DNA of 64,000 nucleotides from Bacteroidetes bacterium GWA2_32_17 (GTDB lineage Bacteria; Bacteroidota; Bacteroidia; Bacteroidales; GWA2-32-17): NCBI GenBank assembly GCA_001769035.1, contig MENF01000066.1, positions 1 to 64,000 of the forward strand, read 5' to 3'. Shown piece by piece: positions 20,163 to 30,817 of this stretch (position 1 is its first letter; each line of letters starts with the position of its first letter). The notes under the pieces were generated by a model. It saw only the letters and a program-made list of their open reading frames with translations, ran no database searches and was not told where the DNA came from. The position numbers and the translations under genes were made by a program.

Positions 20163-20301
20163 TGGAGTTAGTTTGGTATTTGAAATTTGGAATTTTGCAC
20201 TTGGAATTTGAGACTTGGAATTTATTTGTTATAAGTAAGGGTAAAATTATTTTTAAGTGTATTAAAAAAAGAATAATTTTGTACTAACTAACAATTTAGA
20301 T

Positions 20302-21621
20302 ATGAGAAGAAATATATATTTATTGTTTTTTATTTTCATTTCAATTACTTGTTCAGCCCAGTCAAACTATATGGGGAAATTAGGGTATGGTGTATCACCT
20401 TTGGGGCACCCCGATTTTTCGCAGTTTGGAGCTTTTTTACAGGAAGTTTCAAATACCTGCAACGGTGGAGTTGTTTATGCCAACGGAAGTTGGAGTGATA
20501 CAATAACTAAAAGTGGAAATATTCCAAATTTAAACAACATTATTTGCCAGTTGCAACCCTTACCTTATAACTATGTTGATATGGTAAATTGTGCATGGGC
20601 AACATATCCTCAACTACATTTGGCTGTACCATCAAACCCTACTAATAACTGGACAAATGCTGAAATGAAAAATTTATTTCTTCAAATGCTTATTAATACT
20701 GCCGACTCGCTTCATCCAGCTTATGTTTTTATTGGCAATGAAATAAGCATGTACTGGGAGCAGGATTCGTTGGATTATTTGAATTGGGTTTCATTTTATA
20801 ATCAAGCTTATGATTCTATAAAAGTTCATTCGCCAAATTCAAAAGTAGGAACTACTTTTAATTTTGAACATCTTTCGGGAAATGGAATTTTAACAGGTTG
20901 GAGTACACCATATTGGAATGCCTTTGATATTTTTGATACAAGCAAATTAGATATTATTGGTTTAACAGTTTATCCTTTTTTTAATTACCAACATGCTAAT
21001 GATGTACCTTTAAATTATCTTGACCCGATTTTTTCAAGGATTGGTAATAAGCCAGTTGTTATTGCGGAAACAGGTTGGCCTGGCGATTCTTTAATTGGCT
21101 CATGGTATGCTTCTTCTTTGGAACAAGTTAATTATGTAAATAAAATTTTTAATATAATTTCCGGCAAAAATGTTGAAGTTGTAAACTGGTTATTTTTAAA
21201 TTATTGGATGGAACCATCTGACTCCGCTGTTGTAAAACTTTTTAAAAGCGTAGCTTTACGAGATTCTCTCGGAAATGACAGACCGGCACTTGCAGAATGG
21301 TTATTACATTGTAATAACAATATAGTTAAAGAAAATAATAATTCAGAAGAAATAAGTATTTACCCTAATCCATTCAGCAACTCAACCACTTTAGAAATCA
21401 TTAATAACAAAACACAAAATAATAATTATGATATAACAATATTTGACGTCTTTGGCAAAACTGTTTACCAATCAACCATCAACAAATCCACTCCCCTCTC
21501 CTTTGGAGAGGGGTCGGGGGTGAGGTCAATAATAAATCTTAATTTGCCAAATGGAATTTATTTTTTACAGGTAAAAAGAAATAATTTTTTACAAACTAAA
21601 AAGCTGGAGGTAATAAAATGA
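20302..21621 (+). CDS. glycosidase-like secreted protein with T9SS sorting domain
   Basis: FIGNEISMYWEQ, PVVIAETGWPGD catalytic-like motifs; C-term ISIYPNPFSNSTTLEI. Confidence 0.7.
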   Translation: MRRNIYLLFFIFISITCSAQSNYMGKLGYGVSPLGHPDFSQFGAFLQEVSNTCNGGVVYANGSWSDTITKSGNIPNLNNIICQLQPLPYNYVDMVNCAWATYPQLHLAVPSNPTNNWTNAEMKNLFLQMLINTADSLHPAYVFIGNEISMYWEQDSLDYLNWVSFYNQAYDSIKVHSPNSKVGTTFNFEHLSGNGILTGWSTPYWNAFDIFDTSKLDIIGLTVYPFFNYQHANDVPLNYLDPIFSRIGNKPVVIAETGWPGDSLIGSWYASSLEQVNYVNKIFNIISGKNVEVVNWLFLNYWMEPSDSAVVKLFKSVALRDSLGNDRPALAEWLLHCNNNIVKENNNSEEISIYPNPFSNSTTLEIINNKTQNNNYDITIFDVFGKTVYQSTINKSTPLSFGEGSGVRSIINLNLPNGIYFLQVKRNNFLQTKKLEVIK

Positions 21622-23519
21622 AAATTTATTTATTTATATTAACAATAAGTATAAATATTTTAAATCATGTTTTTGCTCAAACTACTTACTATGTTAATGG
21701 TAATAATAGCACAGCAAGCGACTATAATTCCGGCACAAGCCCCAGTGCAGCATGGAAGACATTAAGAAGAGCATGCATGGATACTACTACTCCTGCTCCA
21801 GGTGATACAATTATTATAATGCAAGGTATTTACAGAGCATCACTTATTCCTAAGAAATCCGGCAGCCCAGGCAACTATATTACATTTCGTTCTGATACTA
21901 CTTTTAGTACAAAAATAACAGGTATTGTTCTTTTAGATTCAGTTATTGCTGAAGGTGCAATATGGCAACAGGATACTCTTTGGCATCAGTTGGATACCAG
22001 TCTTCACAATGTTTGGAAAATACAATTAGATAGCACTAAACACGGTTATGTTGAAGCATACAGGGATACACAGCGTATGCCTTCCTTTAAAAGTATAGAT
22101 GGAGGTGGCAGTCAACTTCCTTTAGATAGTAGTTATATATACCAAAACCATGTATCCTCAGGCAAAAGCTTTGTTTCCGATTCACTTAATACACTTTTTG
22201 TTTTTCTTGAAGATACTGTAAGTAGCCCTGATATTTATTCATGGTACATCACAAAAAATAATGGAGTTTTTATAAACAACCAATCTTATATTAAAATTCA
22301 AGGGTTTGAAATTGATTCTTTTGCAGAAGTTGGAGTACTTGTACAAGGATGCAATCATATTGCAATTGATAGTGATTCGATTCACCATAACGGAAGAACA
22401 GGCATTGCTATAAACTTCACCAATAGCAATATTTTGGTTACAAATAATGATGTTTCGTACAATGGAATCGGACTCGGATATTCTTCTGGAATTAGTATAT
22501 TCAGAGCAACAAATTCAAGTTTATACATCATTGGAAATAAATCTCATCATAATGCGGATTCTGCAACTTTTAGTTTTAGTCCTTCAGATGGAAATGGATT
22601 TATTATTGATGAATCGGCAGATGTTGGACAAAATGGTGGTTGCACTTTTAAAAATAATGTATCCTATTTTAATCAAGGTTCCGGAATACGTATTCATCGC
22701 AGTAAAAATTGTGAGGTAAAAAATAATACTACATATAAAAATGGTTGTAATGAGATGGATATAGGCGATCAAATAGCACCTGCAACCCTTGCCGATACTT
22801 TAATTTTACTTGATAATATTATTATTGAAAATAATATTTTTTTTGCTAAATCGAACAAATACCCGTTTAGTATGAGTTTTACACATAATTTCGGTTCGAT
22901 TATTTCAAACTTCAATGATTTTTATCGTAATAATGCAATCTCAAATTCTTTGCTTTTTAATATCACTGATTCGTTAAACCTAATGTACATAGGAGTTGAC
23001 AGTATAAGTCAGTTCCAAAACATAACAGGAAATGATATTAATTCATTTGTTGCCGACCCGTTATTAGACTCTATTCTTCATTTGCAATCTATTTCACCAT
23101 GTATTGATACTGGCAATCCAGATTTATATAATGATGGACAAACATGGATTACAGATACTACCGACCAAGACCCTGACGGAACAAGAATGGATATAGGTGC
23201 TTACTATTTTTCGCATTCATCAGGAATTGAGGCTAATATTTTACAAAATAATTCTGTAAATGTTTATCCAAATCCATTCAATGAAACAACTACACTCGAA
23301 ATTAGAAACTGGAAAAATCAGAATTACGATTTAAAAATTTATGATGTTTTTGGCAAAATCGTTTACCAATCAACCATCAACAAATCCACTCCCCTCTCCT
23401 CCGGAGAGGGGTCGGGGGTGAGGTCAGTACTTAATCTTAATTTGCCCAACGGAATTTATCTTTTGCAAATAAAAAGTGATAATTTTGTACAAACTAAAAA
23501 ACTGGAGGTAATAAAATGA
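21618..23519 (+). CDS. right-handed parallel beta-helix protein with T9SS sorting domain
   Basis: YYVNGNNSTASDYNSGTSPSAAWKTL; NxxxNN repeats; C-term NVYPNPFNETTTLEI. Confidence 0.8.
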   Translation: MKIYLFILTISINILNHVFAQTTYYVNGNNSTASDYNSGTSPSAAWKTLRRACMDTTTPAPGDTIIIMQGIYRASLIPKKSGSPGNYITFRSDTTFSTKITGIVLLDSVIAEGAIWQQDTLWHQLDTSLHNVWKIQLDSTKHGYVEAYRDTQRMPSFKSIDGGGSQLPLDSSYIYQNHVSSGKSFVSDSLNTLFVFLEDTVSSPDIYSWYITKNNGVFINNQSYIKIQGFEIDSFAEVGVLVQGCNHIAIDSDSIHHNGRTGIAINFTNSNILVTNNDVSYNGIGLGYSSGISIFRATNSSLYIIGNKSHHNADSATFSFSPSDGNGFIIDESADVGQNGGCTFKNNVSYFNQGSGIRIHRSKNCEVKNNTTYKNGCNEMDIGDQIAPATLADTLILLDNIIIENNIFFAKSNKYPFSMSFTHNFGSIISNFNDFYRNNAISNSLLFNITDSLNLMYIGVDSISQFQNITGNDINSFVADPLLDSILHLQSISPCIDTGNPDLYNDGQTWITDTTDQDPDGTRMDIGAYYFSHSSGIEANILQNNSVNVYPNPFNETTTLEIRNWKNQNYDLKIYDVFGKIVYQSTINKSTPLSSGEGSGVRSVLNLNLPNGIYLLQIKSDNFVQTKKLEVIK

Positions 23520-25036
23520 AAACAAAAATTATTTTTTTAAACAGCATTTTTTATATTATCAGTAATTTTTCTTTTTCCCAAAACCCTGGCGATTCCATTT
23601 TCTTCTCACCCAATATTCATACTGTAAAAATTTATTTCTCCCAAGCCAATTGGTGGGATTCGCTGGTGATGTATAAACCAATAGATAAAAAAATGCCTGG
23701 CGATGTGGAAATTGACGGAACATATATTAATTCCGTTGGAATTCAGTTTAAAGGGAATTCGTCTTTCAGTAAGGACAGTTTAAAAAACTCTTTCAAGATT
23801 GACTTCAACGAGTTTGTGAGCGGACAGAAATATGACGGGTTGAAAGTCATCAACCTGAACAATGGTGCCAGTGATCCTACGATGATGCGTGAAAAAATAT
23901 TTCTTGATTTCTGCCTTGCAGCAGGCGTTGAAGCACCACGGGCAACATACACTAACCTTTATATCAATGACACACTGTGGGGACTTTATACGCTGATAGA
24001 ACAGGTGAATAAAACATTTTTACAGAATGAATACGGAAACGATGGAGGCAATCTTTTTAAAGGTGACCCATACGGCACACTGGAATGGTTAGGTAGCAAC
24101 CCAGCCAATTATTACCACAGCTATGAACTCAAAACCAATGAAACCGAAAACGATTGGACCGACCTTGTGCATCTCACTGACGAAATAAATAATACTTCTT
24201 CCGTAAATCTTTACGACTCGCTGGAGAATGTTTTAAATACAATTTCGTGGATTGAAGCATGGGCAGCCAATAATATATTCGTAAACCTTGATTCGTATAT
24301 GGGTTCAGGGCATAATTATTATGTTTACCACAATACAGCAACGAATAAATTTGATTTTATTATATGGGATGTTAACGGAACGTTCGGAGCAAATAAACAT
24401 TTTGGGATGAATATTTCTCAACTTGAAAATCTAAGCATACTTTTCATTCCCCCAAGCCCAAGCATCCGTCCATTAAACAAAAGAATGCTTCAGGACACGA
24501 CTTACTTAAATTCTTATATAAACACTGTTTGCAATTATGTGAGCAATTATTATAGCAATGCTTATCTTGACCCGATAATTGATAGTTTGGCAAACCTTAT
24601 ACGTCCTTATGTTTATGCCGACACTAACAAGTTTTATACAAACCAGCAGTTTGAGGATAACATTAATATAAATGTAACGACAGGAACTAATGTAATTCCC
24701 GGATTAAAATCCCTCATCACTAACCGTAGAATCAGTTTAGCTTCTCAACTGGCGACCTATGGATGTTTATTGGGAGTGAACGATATCAGCGAAGAGTCGA
24801 TTTTAGAAATTTATCCTAACCCTTTCAGCGAAACAACCACACTCGAAATTACAAACTGGCAGAATCAGAATTACGATTTAAAAATATATGATGTCTTCGG
24901 CAAATGTGTTTACCAATCTAAAATCCTTAATCAAAAATCCTTAATCCTAAATCTTAATTTGCCTAATGGAATATATTTTTTGCAAGTAAAAGGCAATAAT
25001 TTTATACAAACAAAAAAAATGGAGGTAATAAAATGA
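23516..25036 (+). CDS. CotH kinase family protein with T9SS sorting domain
   Basis: GIQFKGNSS.. KIDFNEFVSGQ, LWGLYTLIEQV, FIIWDVNGTFG. Confidence 0.85.
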   Translation: MKTKIIFLNSIFYIISNFSFSQNPGDSIFFSPNIHTVKIYFSQANWWDSLVMYKPIDKKMPGDVEIDGTYINSVGIQFKGNSSFSKDSLKNSFKIDFNEFVSGQKYDGLKVINLNNGASDPTMMREKIFLDFCLAAGVEAPRATYTNLYINDTLWGLYTLIEQVNKTFLQNEYGNDGGNLFKGDPYGTLEWLGSNPANYYHSYELKTNETENDWTDLVHLTDEINNTSSVNLYDSLENVLNTISWIEAWAANNIFVNLDSYMGSGHNYYVYHNTATNKFDFIIWDVNGTFGANKHFGMNISQLENLSILFIPPSPSIRPLNKRMLQDTTYLNSYINTVCNYVSNYYSNAYLDPIIDSLANLIRPYVYADTNKFYTNQQFEDNININVTTGTNVIPGLKSLITNRRISLASQLATYGCLLGVNDISEESILEIYPNPFSETTTLEITNWQNQNYDLKIYDVFGKCVYQSKILNQKSLILNLNLPNGIYFLQVKGNNFIQTKKMEVIK

Positions 25037-26220
25037 AAAACAAATTCTTTTTTACGGCATTATTCTTTGCAATATTTTGGACGGAAAGTTTTGCACAATG
25101 GATTTCTCAAACTTCCGGGACAATTCAGAATTTAAACTCAATATTTGCGACTACTAATTCCTCAGTTTTTACAGTTGGAACATCGGGAACTGGAAGAAAA
25201 ACATCTGATGGTGGTGCAATTTGGAACACTATGAGTTTAGGTGTTACAACCACGCAATATAGTTTACGATTTATAAATTCAACATCGGGATTTACAGCGG
25301 GTGGCTTTCAGGATATTTTGCAAACATCTAATAGTGGTAGCTCATGGACAAACATAGGTGGTGGAATGACTGATCTGTACGATTGTTATTTTACATCTTT
25401 CTCTTCAGGATGGGTTGTTGGTGATATTGAAGTAGGATATGGGTTTCTCTACAATCCTTTCACTTTTAATTTAATTCAGATATCCGCCAATGCGAACAAA
25501 GTGTTACGAGGAATTTATTTTGCAAACAGTACAATAGGTTGGGTACTAGGTGATGGTGGATTAATAATTAAAACCATTAATAGCGGCACAAATTGGACGC
25601 AACAAACATCCGGTACAACAAATCAATTAAATAAAATAATGTTCATAGATGCAAATAATGGAATCGTTGTTGGTAATACCGGAACCATTTTGAAAACAAT
25701 TAACGGAGGAACAAACTGGACTTTATCAACCAGCGGTACAACACTAAACTTAAATGCACTTTATTATGCAGATGCATTAAATATCTGGACTTGTGGTGAT
25801 AACGGAATAATACTTAAAAGTATAGACGGAGGGCTAACATGGTTTATTGAAACATCAGGAACAATAGAAAATCTAAACGCAATTCACGGTATAGGAATAA
25901 CAGATATTTGGGCTTGCGGAAATAATGGGACAATTATTTATCATTCAGGAACTACTTCTGTTTTTGAAAATCAATTACAAACAAATATTTCTGTTTACCC
26001 CAATCCCACAAACGGAGATTTGCGAATTACAATTAATGATAAATGGTTAAAAAATGCAGAACTGAAGATTTTTGATGCCTTCGGCAAAAATGTTTACCAA
26101 TCAAAAATCCTTAATCTTAAATCCTTAATCCTAAATCTTAATTTGCCCAACGGAATTTATTTTTTACAAGTAAAAGGCAATAATTTTTTACAAACTAAAA
26201 AACTGGAGGTAATAAAATGA
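25033..26220 (+). CDS. YCF48/BNR-repeat-like protein with T9SS sorting domain
   Basis: Repeated GxxGTILKTINGGTNWTxxxSGT motifs. Confidence 0.8.
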   Translation: MKNKFFFTALFFAIFWTESFAQWISQTSGTIQNLNSIFATTNSSVFTVGTSGTGRKTSDGGAIWNTMSLGVTTTQYSLRFINSTSGFTAGGFQDILQTSNSGSSWTNIGGGMTDLYDCYFTSFSSGWVVGDIEVGYGFLYNPFTFNLIQISANANKVLRGIYFANSTIGWVLGDGGLIIKTINSGTNWTQQTSGTTNQLNKIMFIDANNGIVVGNTGTILKTINGGTNWTLSTSGTTLNLNALYYADALNIWTCGDNGIILKSIDGGLTWFIETSGTIENLNAIHGIGITDIWACGNNGTIIYHSGTTSVFENQLQTNISVYPNPTNGDLRITINDKWLKNAELKIFDAFGKNVYQSKILNLKSLILNLNLPNGIYFLQVKGNNFLQTKKLEVIK

Positions 26221-27710
26221 ATAAAAAAACTTTTACACTGATTATTCTCATTCAATTATTTGTTGCCAATTCTTTCGGGCAACTTTGGTATCTCACGCGC
26301 GGACTTTCTACCGATGAATTAGCATGGGCAGTTGATGCAGATAGTACCGGAAATATCTATTGGGCAATAGAAGAAAAAAATCAGTTCCCTTATTGGTATT
26401 ACAACATCATCCTTTTTAAAATTGCACCTGACGCACAGCAAATATGGCAAAGTACACCCTTTGGCTCAATATATAACGACATTGCATTTAAAACCACAGT
26501 TCATGGCTCCAGTGTCTATCTTTCAGGTAGAACCGATTCGACAGGTGCAAATAGTTCCGCCGATGGTCTTGTGCTTAGCTACAATACCAGCAATGCAGCG
26601 TTGAATTGGCAATATATCTATAGTCCTATTCCAGATTATGGCTACGAAGAAATTGACGGATTAAATGTTCAGCCCGATGGTATCTATCTCTCCGGCTGGA
26701 CAAAAGGAAATACAACCGACGAAGATGTACTCCTTCAAAAAATATCACTTTCAGGTCAGCATATTTGGACAAACTATTGGGATTATGATGGAATAGGGGC
26801 ATTTGATGGTGCAAACGGACATATGGCAATGGATAACAATTTTTTGTATGTCGGTGCTCATGTCAATTTATTCGATGGCTCACTTGCTTGTTTCAGCCGC
26901 AACAATGGAGCTTATCAATGGGATGTAACATGGAGCAATTCAAACAATGACGAAGTGCTTGGACTAACAATGAGTGCCGATTCTATGCTCTATACAGTAG
27001 GTTATTATTGTCCGCCAGGTAATTCGCAAACTTGTATTAAAAAATTTACACGTGCAGGACAGCTTAAGTGGTCACACATCTGGGGCGGAACAGGGACTGA
27101 AGATGCTCGAACAATTGTTACCGATGGTGATAGCATAATATATGTAATTGGTACAACATCCAGTTATGGTAATGGTGGCAAAGATATTTTTGTATTGAAG
27201 TACGATACAACAGGAATATTAAACGATTCTATTATTTGGGGTGGTGCTTTTGACGAAGTATCTCATGATGCTGTTATGGTTGGTGATTACATTTATATCA
27301 CGGGCGAAACACAAAGCTTTGGAAATGGTCAAACAAATAGCGATCATATAGAAGATGGATTACTATTAAAAATAAATGGCAGAACCATGCAATCGCCAGA
27401 TTCAACGATGACAAATGTTACTACATTTTTTTTCAATGAACAAAGTGCAGTGAAAATTTACCCCAACCCATTCAGCCAATCTACCACACTCGAAATTACA
27501 AACGCACAAAACCAGAAATACGATTTAAATATTTATGATGTCTTCGGCAAAACCGTTTACCAATCAATCATCAATAAATCCACTCCCCTCTCCTCCGGAG
27601 AGGGAAAGCCTGTCTTGAGCGAAGTCGAAAGAGGGGTGAAGTCAATCCTAAATCTTAATTTGCCCAATGGAATTTATTTTTTACAAATAAAATCAGATAA
27701 TTTTGCTTAA
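26217..27710 (+). CDS. secreted beta-propeller-like protein; T9SS sorting domain truncated by a premature stop
   Basis: Beta-strand repeats; C-term IYPNPFSQSTTLEI..GIYFLQIKSDNFA*, followed in frame by TKKLEIIK*. Confidence 0.7.
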   Translation: MNKKTFTLIILIQLFVANSFGQLWYLTRGLSTDELAWAVDADSTGNIYWAIEEKNQFPYWYYNIILFKIAPDAQQIWQSTPFGSIYNDIAFKTTVHGSSVYLSGRTDSTGANSSADGLVLSYNTSNAALNWQYIYSPIPDYGYEEIDGLNVQPDGIYLSGWTKGNTTDEDVLLQKISLSGQHIWTNYWDYDGIGAFDGANGHMAMDNNFLYVGAHVNLFDGSLACFSRNNGAYQWDVTWSNSNNDEVLGLTMSADSMLYTVGYYCPPGNSQTCIKKFTRAGQLKWSHIWGGTGTEDARTIVTDGDSIIYVIGTTSSYGNGGKDIFVLKYDTTGILNDSIIWGGAFDEVSHDAVMVGDYIYITGETQSFGNGQTNSDHIEDGLLLKINGRTMQSPDSTMTNVTTFFFNEQSAVKIYPNPFSQSTTLEITNAQNQKYDLNIYDVFGKTVYQSIINKSTPLSSGEGKPVLSEVERGVKSILNLNLPNGIYFLQIKSDNFA

Positions 27711-27733
27711 ACTAAAAAATTAGAAATAATTAA

Positions 27734-30700
27734 ATGACAAATAAAATATTACATATTGTTATTTTAATTTTTATTTCGCTACAATCATTCTCGCAAATTG
27801 TTATAAACGAAGTATCGAGTGCCACTTATTCTAAATTTTTAGATGAAGATAACTCACAGGAAGATTGGCTCGAATTTTATAATACTAATCCAAGTGCTAT
27901 TAATTTACAGGGTTATCAAATAGTACGTGATGAAGCCGGAAAAATAAAGACATGGACATTTCCTAATATTATTATCAAAGGTAATTCATATTTAACTGTA
28001 TTTTGTTCCGAAAAAAACCGGACAACATGGTTCGACCACTGGGAAGTTCCTGTATATGCTAATAATGATTGGAAATATTTTCCTGGTACAAGCGAACCGC
28101 CATTCAATTGGCGTACTTTAACATTTAACGATGGTTCATGGAGCAATGGTATTGGCGGGATTGGTTTTGGCGACAGCGATGATAGTACTATTATATTACA
28201 GGTTCCTTCTCTTTATATGCGAAAAACATTTACTATTGCCGACACATCAAAAATTGCTATTGGAGCGTTGTTAATAGATTTTGACGATGCTTTTGTTGCA
28301 TATTTGAATGATGTTGAAATTGCTCGTTCAAATATCGGTATTTATGGCGACCACCCAACATTTAATACGCTTGCTTATGATGAACATGAGGCACAAATGT
28401 ATCAGAACGGTAATTTTTCGGGTGGTTTTTGGATACCGGAAAATGTTATTGATGCAGCTATTAAACCCGGCTTAAATGTTTTTTCAATTCAAACGCATAA
28501 TTATATTGACGGGATGGACGATTTATCGTGTATTCCTTATTTATTAATTGGAGTTAGTGATACTACAATTACATATTATCCATTTCCGGCAATTGTCCAT
28601 TTACATACTAATTTTAATTTAACTAACACCGGGCAAACTTTAACTTTAAAAAATTCAGCAGGAAATATTCTCGATTCACAAGTAATTGGCTATACCGAAA
28701 TGAATCATTCACGTGGAAGAATTCCCGATGGCTCAAATAATTGGTGCATATTAAATAAACCAACACCCGATTCTACAAATAATAATTCAAATTGTTTTTT
28801 GGGATACGAAAGCCCTCCTGATTTTAATTTAGCTCCCGGATTTTACTCGTCATCAAAGCAATTAACAATTAATGGAAATTCTTCTTCTGTAATCCACTAT
28901 TCCGATAATGGAAGTATTCCTGTTTCCGGTTCACCGGTTTATAATAATCTTATAACAATAAGCACAACAAAAGTTTTTCGTGCAAGGAATTTTTCTACAA
29001 ATCCTGCAATTCTGCCAAGTTCTGTAACAACTAACACATATTTTATTAATGAAAATATTTCTTTACCCGTTGTATCATTAAGTACAAATTCCGATTATCT
29101 TTTTGACTGGAATTATGGAATTTATGTTTTGGGACCCAATGCTGACCTTTCGGCACCTCCTTTTTTTGGTGCAAACTTCTGGCAGGGATGGTCCCGTCCT
29201 GCTCATATCGAATTTTTTGATAACAATCACAAACAAGCATTTGAACTGAATGCTGAAATTAAAATGCAGGGTAACTGGTCAAAAACATTTCCTCAAAGAG
29301 GATTCTCAATTAAGGCAAAAGACGATTATGGCGGTTACCCGATTTCTTATAAATTATTTCCCGATAAACAAGTTACAGAATATAAAAGTTTTAACATACG
29401 TGCTGCAGGTAACGACTGGAATAGATGCCATTTTCGCGACCGCTTAAATCAAAAAACGGTACAGCTATTAACACATCTTGATATAATGGACGGAAGAGCG
29501 TGCGTTCTTTTTATTAACGGAATATACTGGGGCGTTTATGAGCTTCGTGAAAAGCAGGATAAATTTTATATTGCCAATAATAATAATGTTGACCAGGATA
29601 AAATAGATTTTCTTGAATTTGATGGCTCTGTAATTGAAGGTACCAATAAAGGTTTCCTTGATATGGTTGGCTTTATAAAAAATAACAATATGTCGGATAT
29701 TGCAAATTACGATTCTGTTAACAAAATGCTTGATATAGAAAATTTCGCCGATTATTTTATTGTTGAAACTTATATTGTAAATATTGACTGGTTAGGTTCT
29801 TATACTAATAACATTAAATACTGGAGAACAAATAATCCTGCAGGAAAATGGCGTTATGTGCTATGGGATACAGATTTAACTCTTGGACTTGGCAGTCCCG
29901 ATACAACCAATATGCTTGAGCGTGCAATCAATCCTCCAACCAGCAATCCTCATTCGGTTATGCTTAAATCATTATTGAATAATACAGAGTTTAAAAACTA
30001 TTTTGTTGACAGATATTGTGATTTGCTCAACACTATTTACCGTCCATATAAATTCAAAAAGAAAGCCGAAGCTCTGCACGATGTTATGTTACCCGAAATG
30101 GCAAGACATTTTGTGTTATGGGGAAATTTTGATTCATTACCTTTCCCATGGTCTTTATACTATCCTTACTTAGGATTGGCACCAGATATTCCATACTGGG
30201 AAGCAAATATTGATACAATGAAAATGTTTATTGACAGTCGCCCTTTTTATGCTTTTAATCAAATTCAAAATCAATTTTCTTTATTAAAGCAGGTTAACAT
30301 TACGTTAAATATTTCGCCTGCCGGAGCCGGTATTATTAAGCTTAACACAATATATCCCGATTCTTTGCCTTGGTCGGGTACATATTTCGACGGAGTTCCC
30401 ATTACAATGTCTATAATTCCTAATCAGGGTTATAGATTTTTATATTGGAAATCACCAATAATTATTCAAACTCCTATAACAAATAATACTTTAACAGTTA
30501 ATGTAACAAATAACGAAGAATTTACAGCATTTTTTAAAGCAACAGATTATATTTTTGATGTGTATCCAAATCCTTTTGTTGATGAGTTTATTGTAAATTA
30601 TGAAATTCCAGAAGAAAAGCAGGTCTCGTTGAAATTGTATGATGTTGTTGGTCGGGAAGTAATGGAATTAATTTCAAACAATGATTTTCAACAAACTGGT

Positions 30701-30817
30701 AATTATTCAATAACAATTGACACAAGAAAATATTCTTTATCAGATGGAATTTATTTTATTAAATTTACCACTTCTGATTTTTCTAAAATGATAAAATTAG
30801 TTAAGACACAATTATAA
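27734..30817 (+). CDS. large secreted CotH-kinase/lamin-tail domain protein with T9SS sorting domain
   Basis: INEVSSATYSKFLDEDNSQEDWLEFYN (lamin-tail-like), CotH motifs WGVYELREKQDKFYI, YVLWDTDLTLGLG, C-term DVYPNPFVDEFIVNYEI. Confidence 0.8.
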   Translation: MTNKILHIVILIFISLQSFSQIVINEVSSATYSKFLDEDNSQEDWLEFYNTNPSAINLQGYQIVRDEAGKIKTWTFPNIIIKGNSYLTVFCSEKNRTTWFDHWEVPVYANNDWKYFPGTSEPPFNWRTLTFNDGSWSNGIGGIGFGDSDDSTIILQVPSLYMRKTFTIADTSKIAIGALLIDFDDAFVAYLNDVEIARSNIGIYGDHPTFNTLAYDEHEAQMYQNGNFSGGFWIPENVIDAAIKPGLNVFSIQTHNYIDGMDDLSCIPYLLIGVSDTTITYYPFPAIVHLHTNFNLTNTGQTLTLKNSAGNILDSQVIGYTEMNHSRGRIPDGSNNWCILNKPTPDSTNNNSNCFLGYESPPDFNLAPGFYSSSKQLTINGNSSSVIHYSDNGSIPVSGSPVYNNLITISTTKVFRARNFSTNPAILPSSVTTNTYFINENISLPVVSLSTNSDYLFDWNYGIYVLGPNADLSAPPFFGANFWQGWSRPAHIEFFDNNHKQAFELNAEIKMQGNWSKTFPQRGFSIKAKDDYGGYPISYKLFPDKQVTEYKSFNIRAAGNDWNRCHFRDRLNQKTVQLLTHLDIMDGRACVLFINGIYWGVYELREKQDKFYIANNNNVDQDKIDFLEFDGSVIEGTNKGFLDMVGFIKNNNMSDIANYDSVNKMLDIENFADYFIVETYIVNIDWLGSYTNNIKYWRTNNPAGKWRYVLWDTDLTLGLGSPDTTNMLERAINPPTSNPHSVMLKSLLNNTEFKNYFVDRYCDLLNTIYRPYKFKKKAEALHDVMLPEMARHFVLWGNFDSLPFPWSLYYPYLGLAPDIPYWEANIDTMKMFIDSRPFYAFNQIQNQFSLLKQVNITLNISPAGAGIIKLNTIYPDSLPWSGTYFDGVPITMSIIPNQGYRFLYWKSPIIIQTPITNNTLTVNVTNNEEFTAFFKATDYIFDVYPNPFVDEFIVNYEIPEEKQVSLKLYDVVGREVMELISNNDFQQTGNYSITIDTRKYSLSDGIYFIKFTTSDFSKMIKLVKTQL

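Noticed and set aside
25033-27710. Repeated nearly identical CTDs as evidence of assembly duplication
   Set aside because: The N-terminal domains are unrelated; shared CTDs are expected in T9SS cargo operons.
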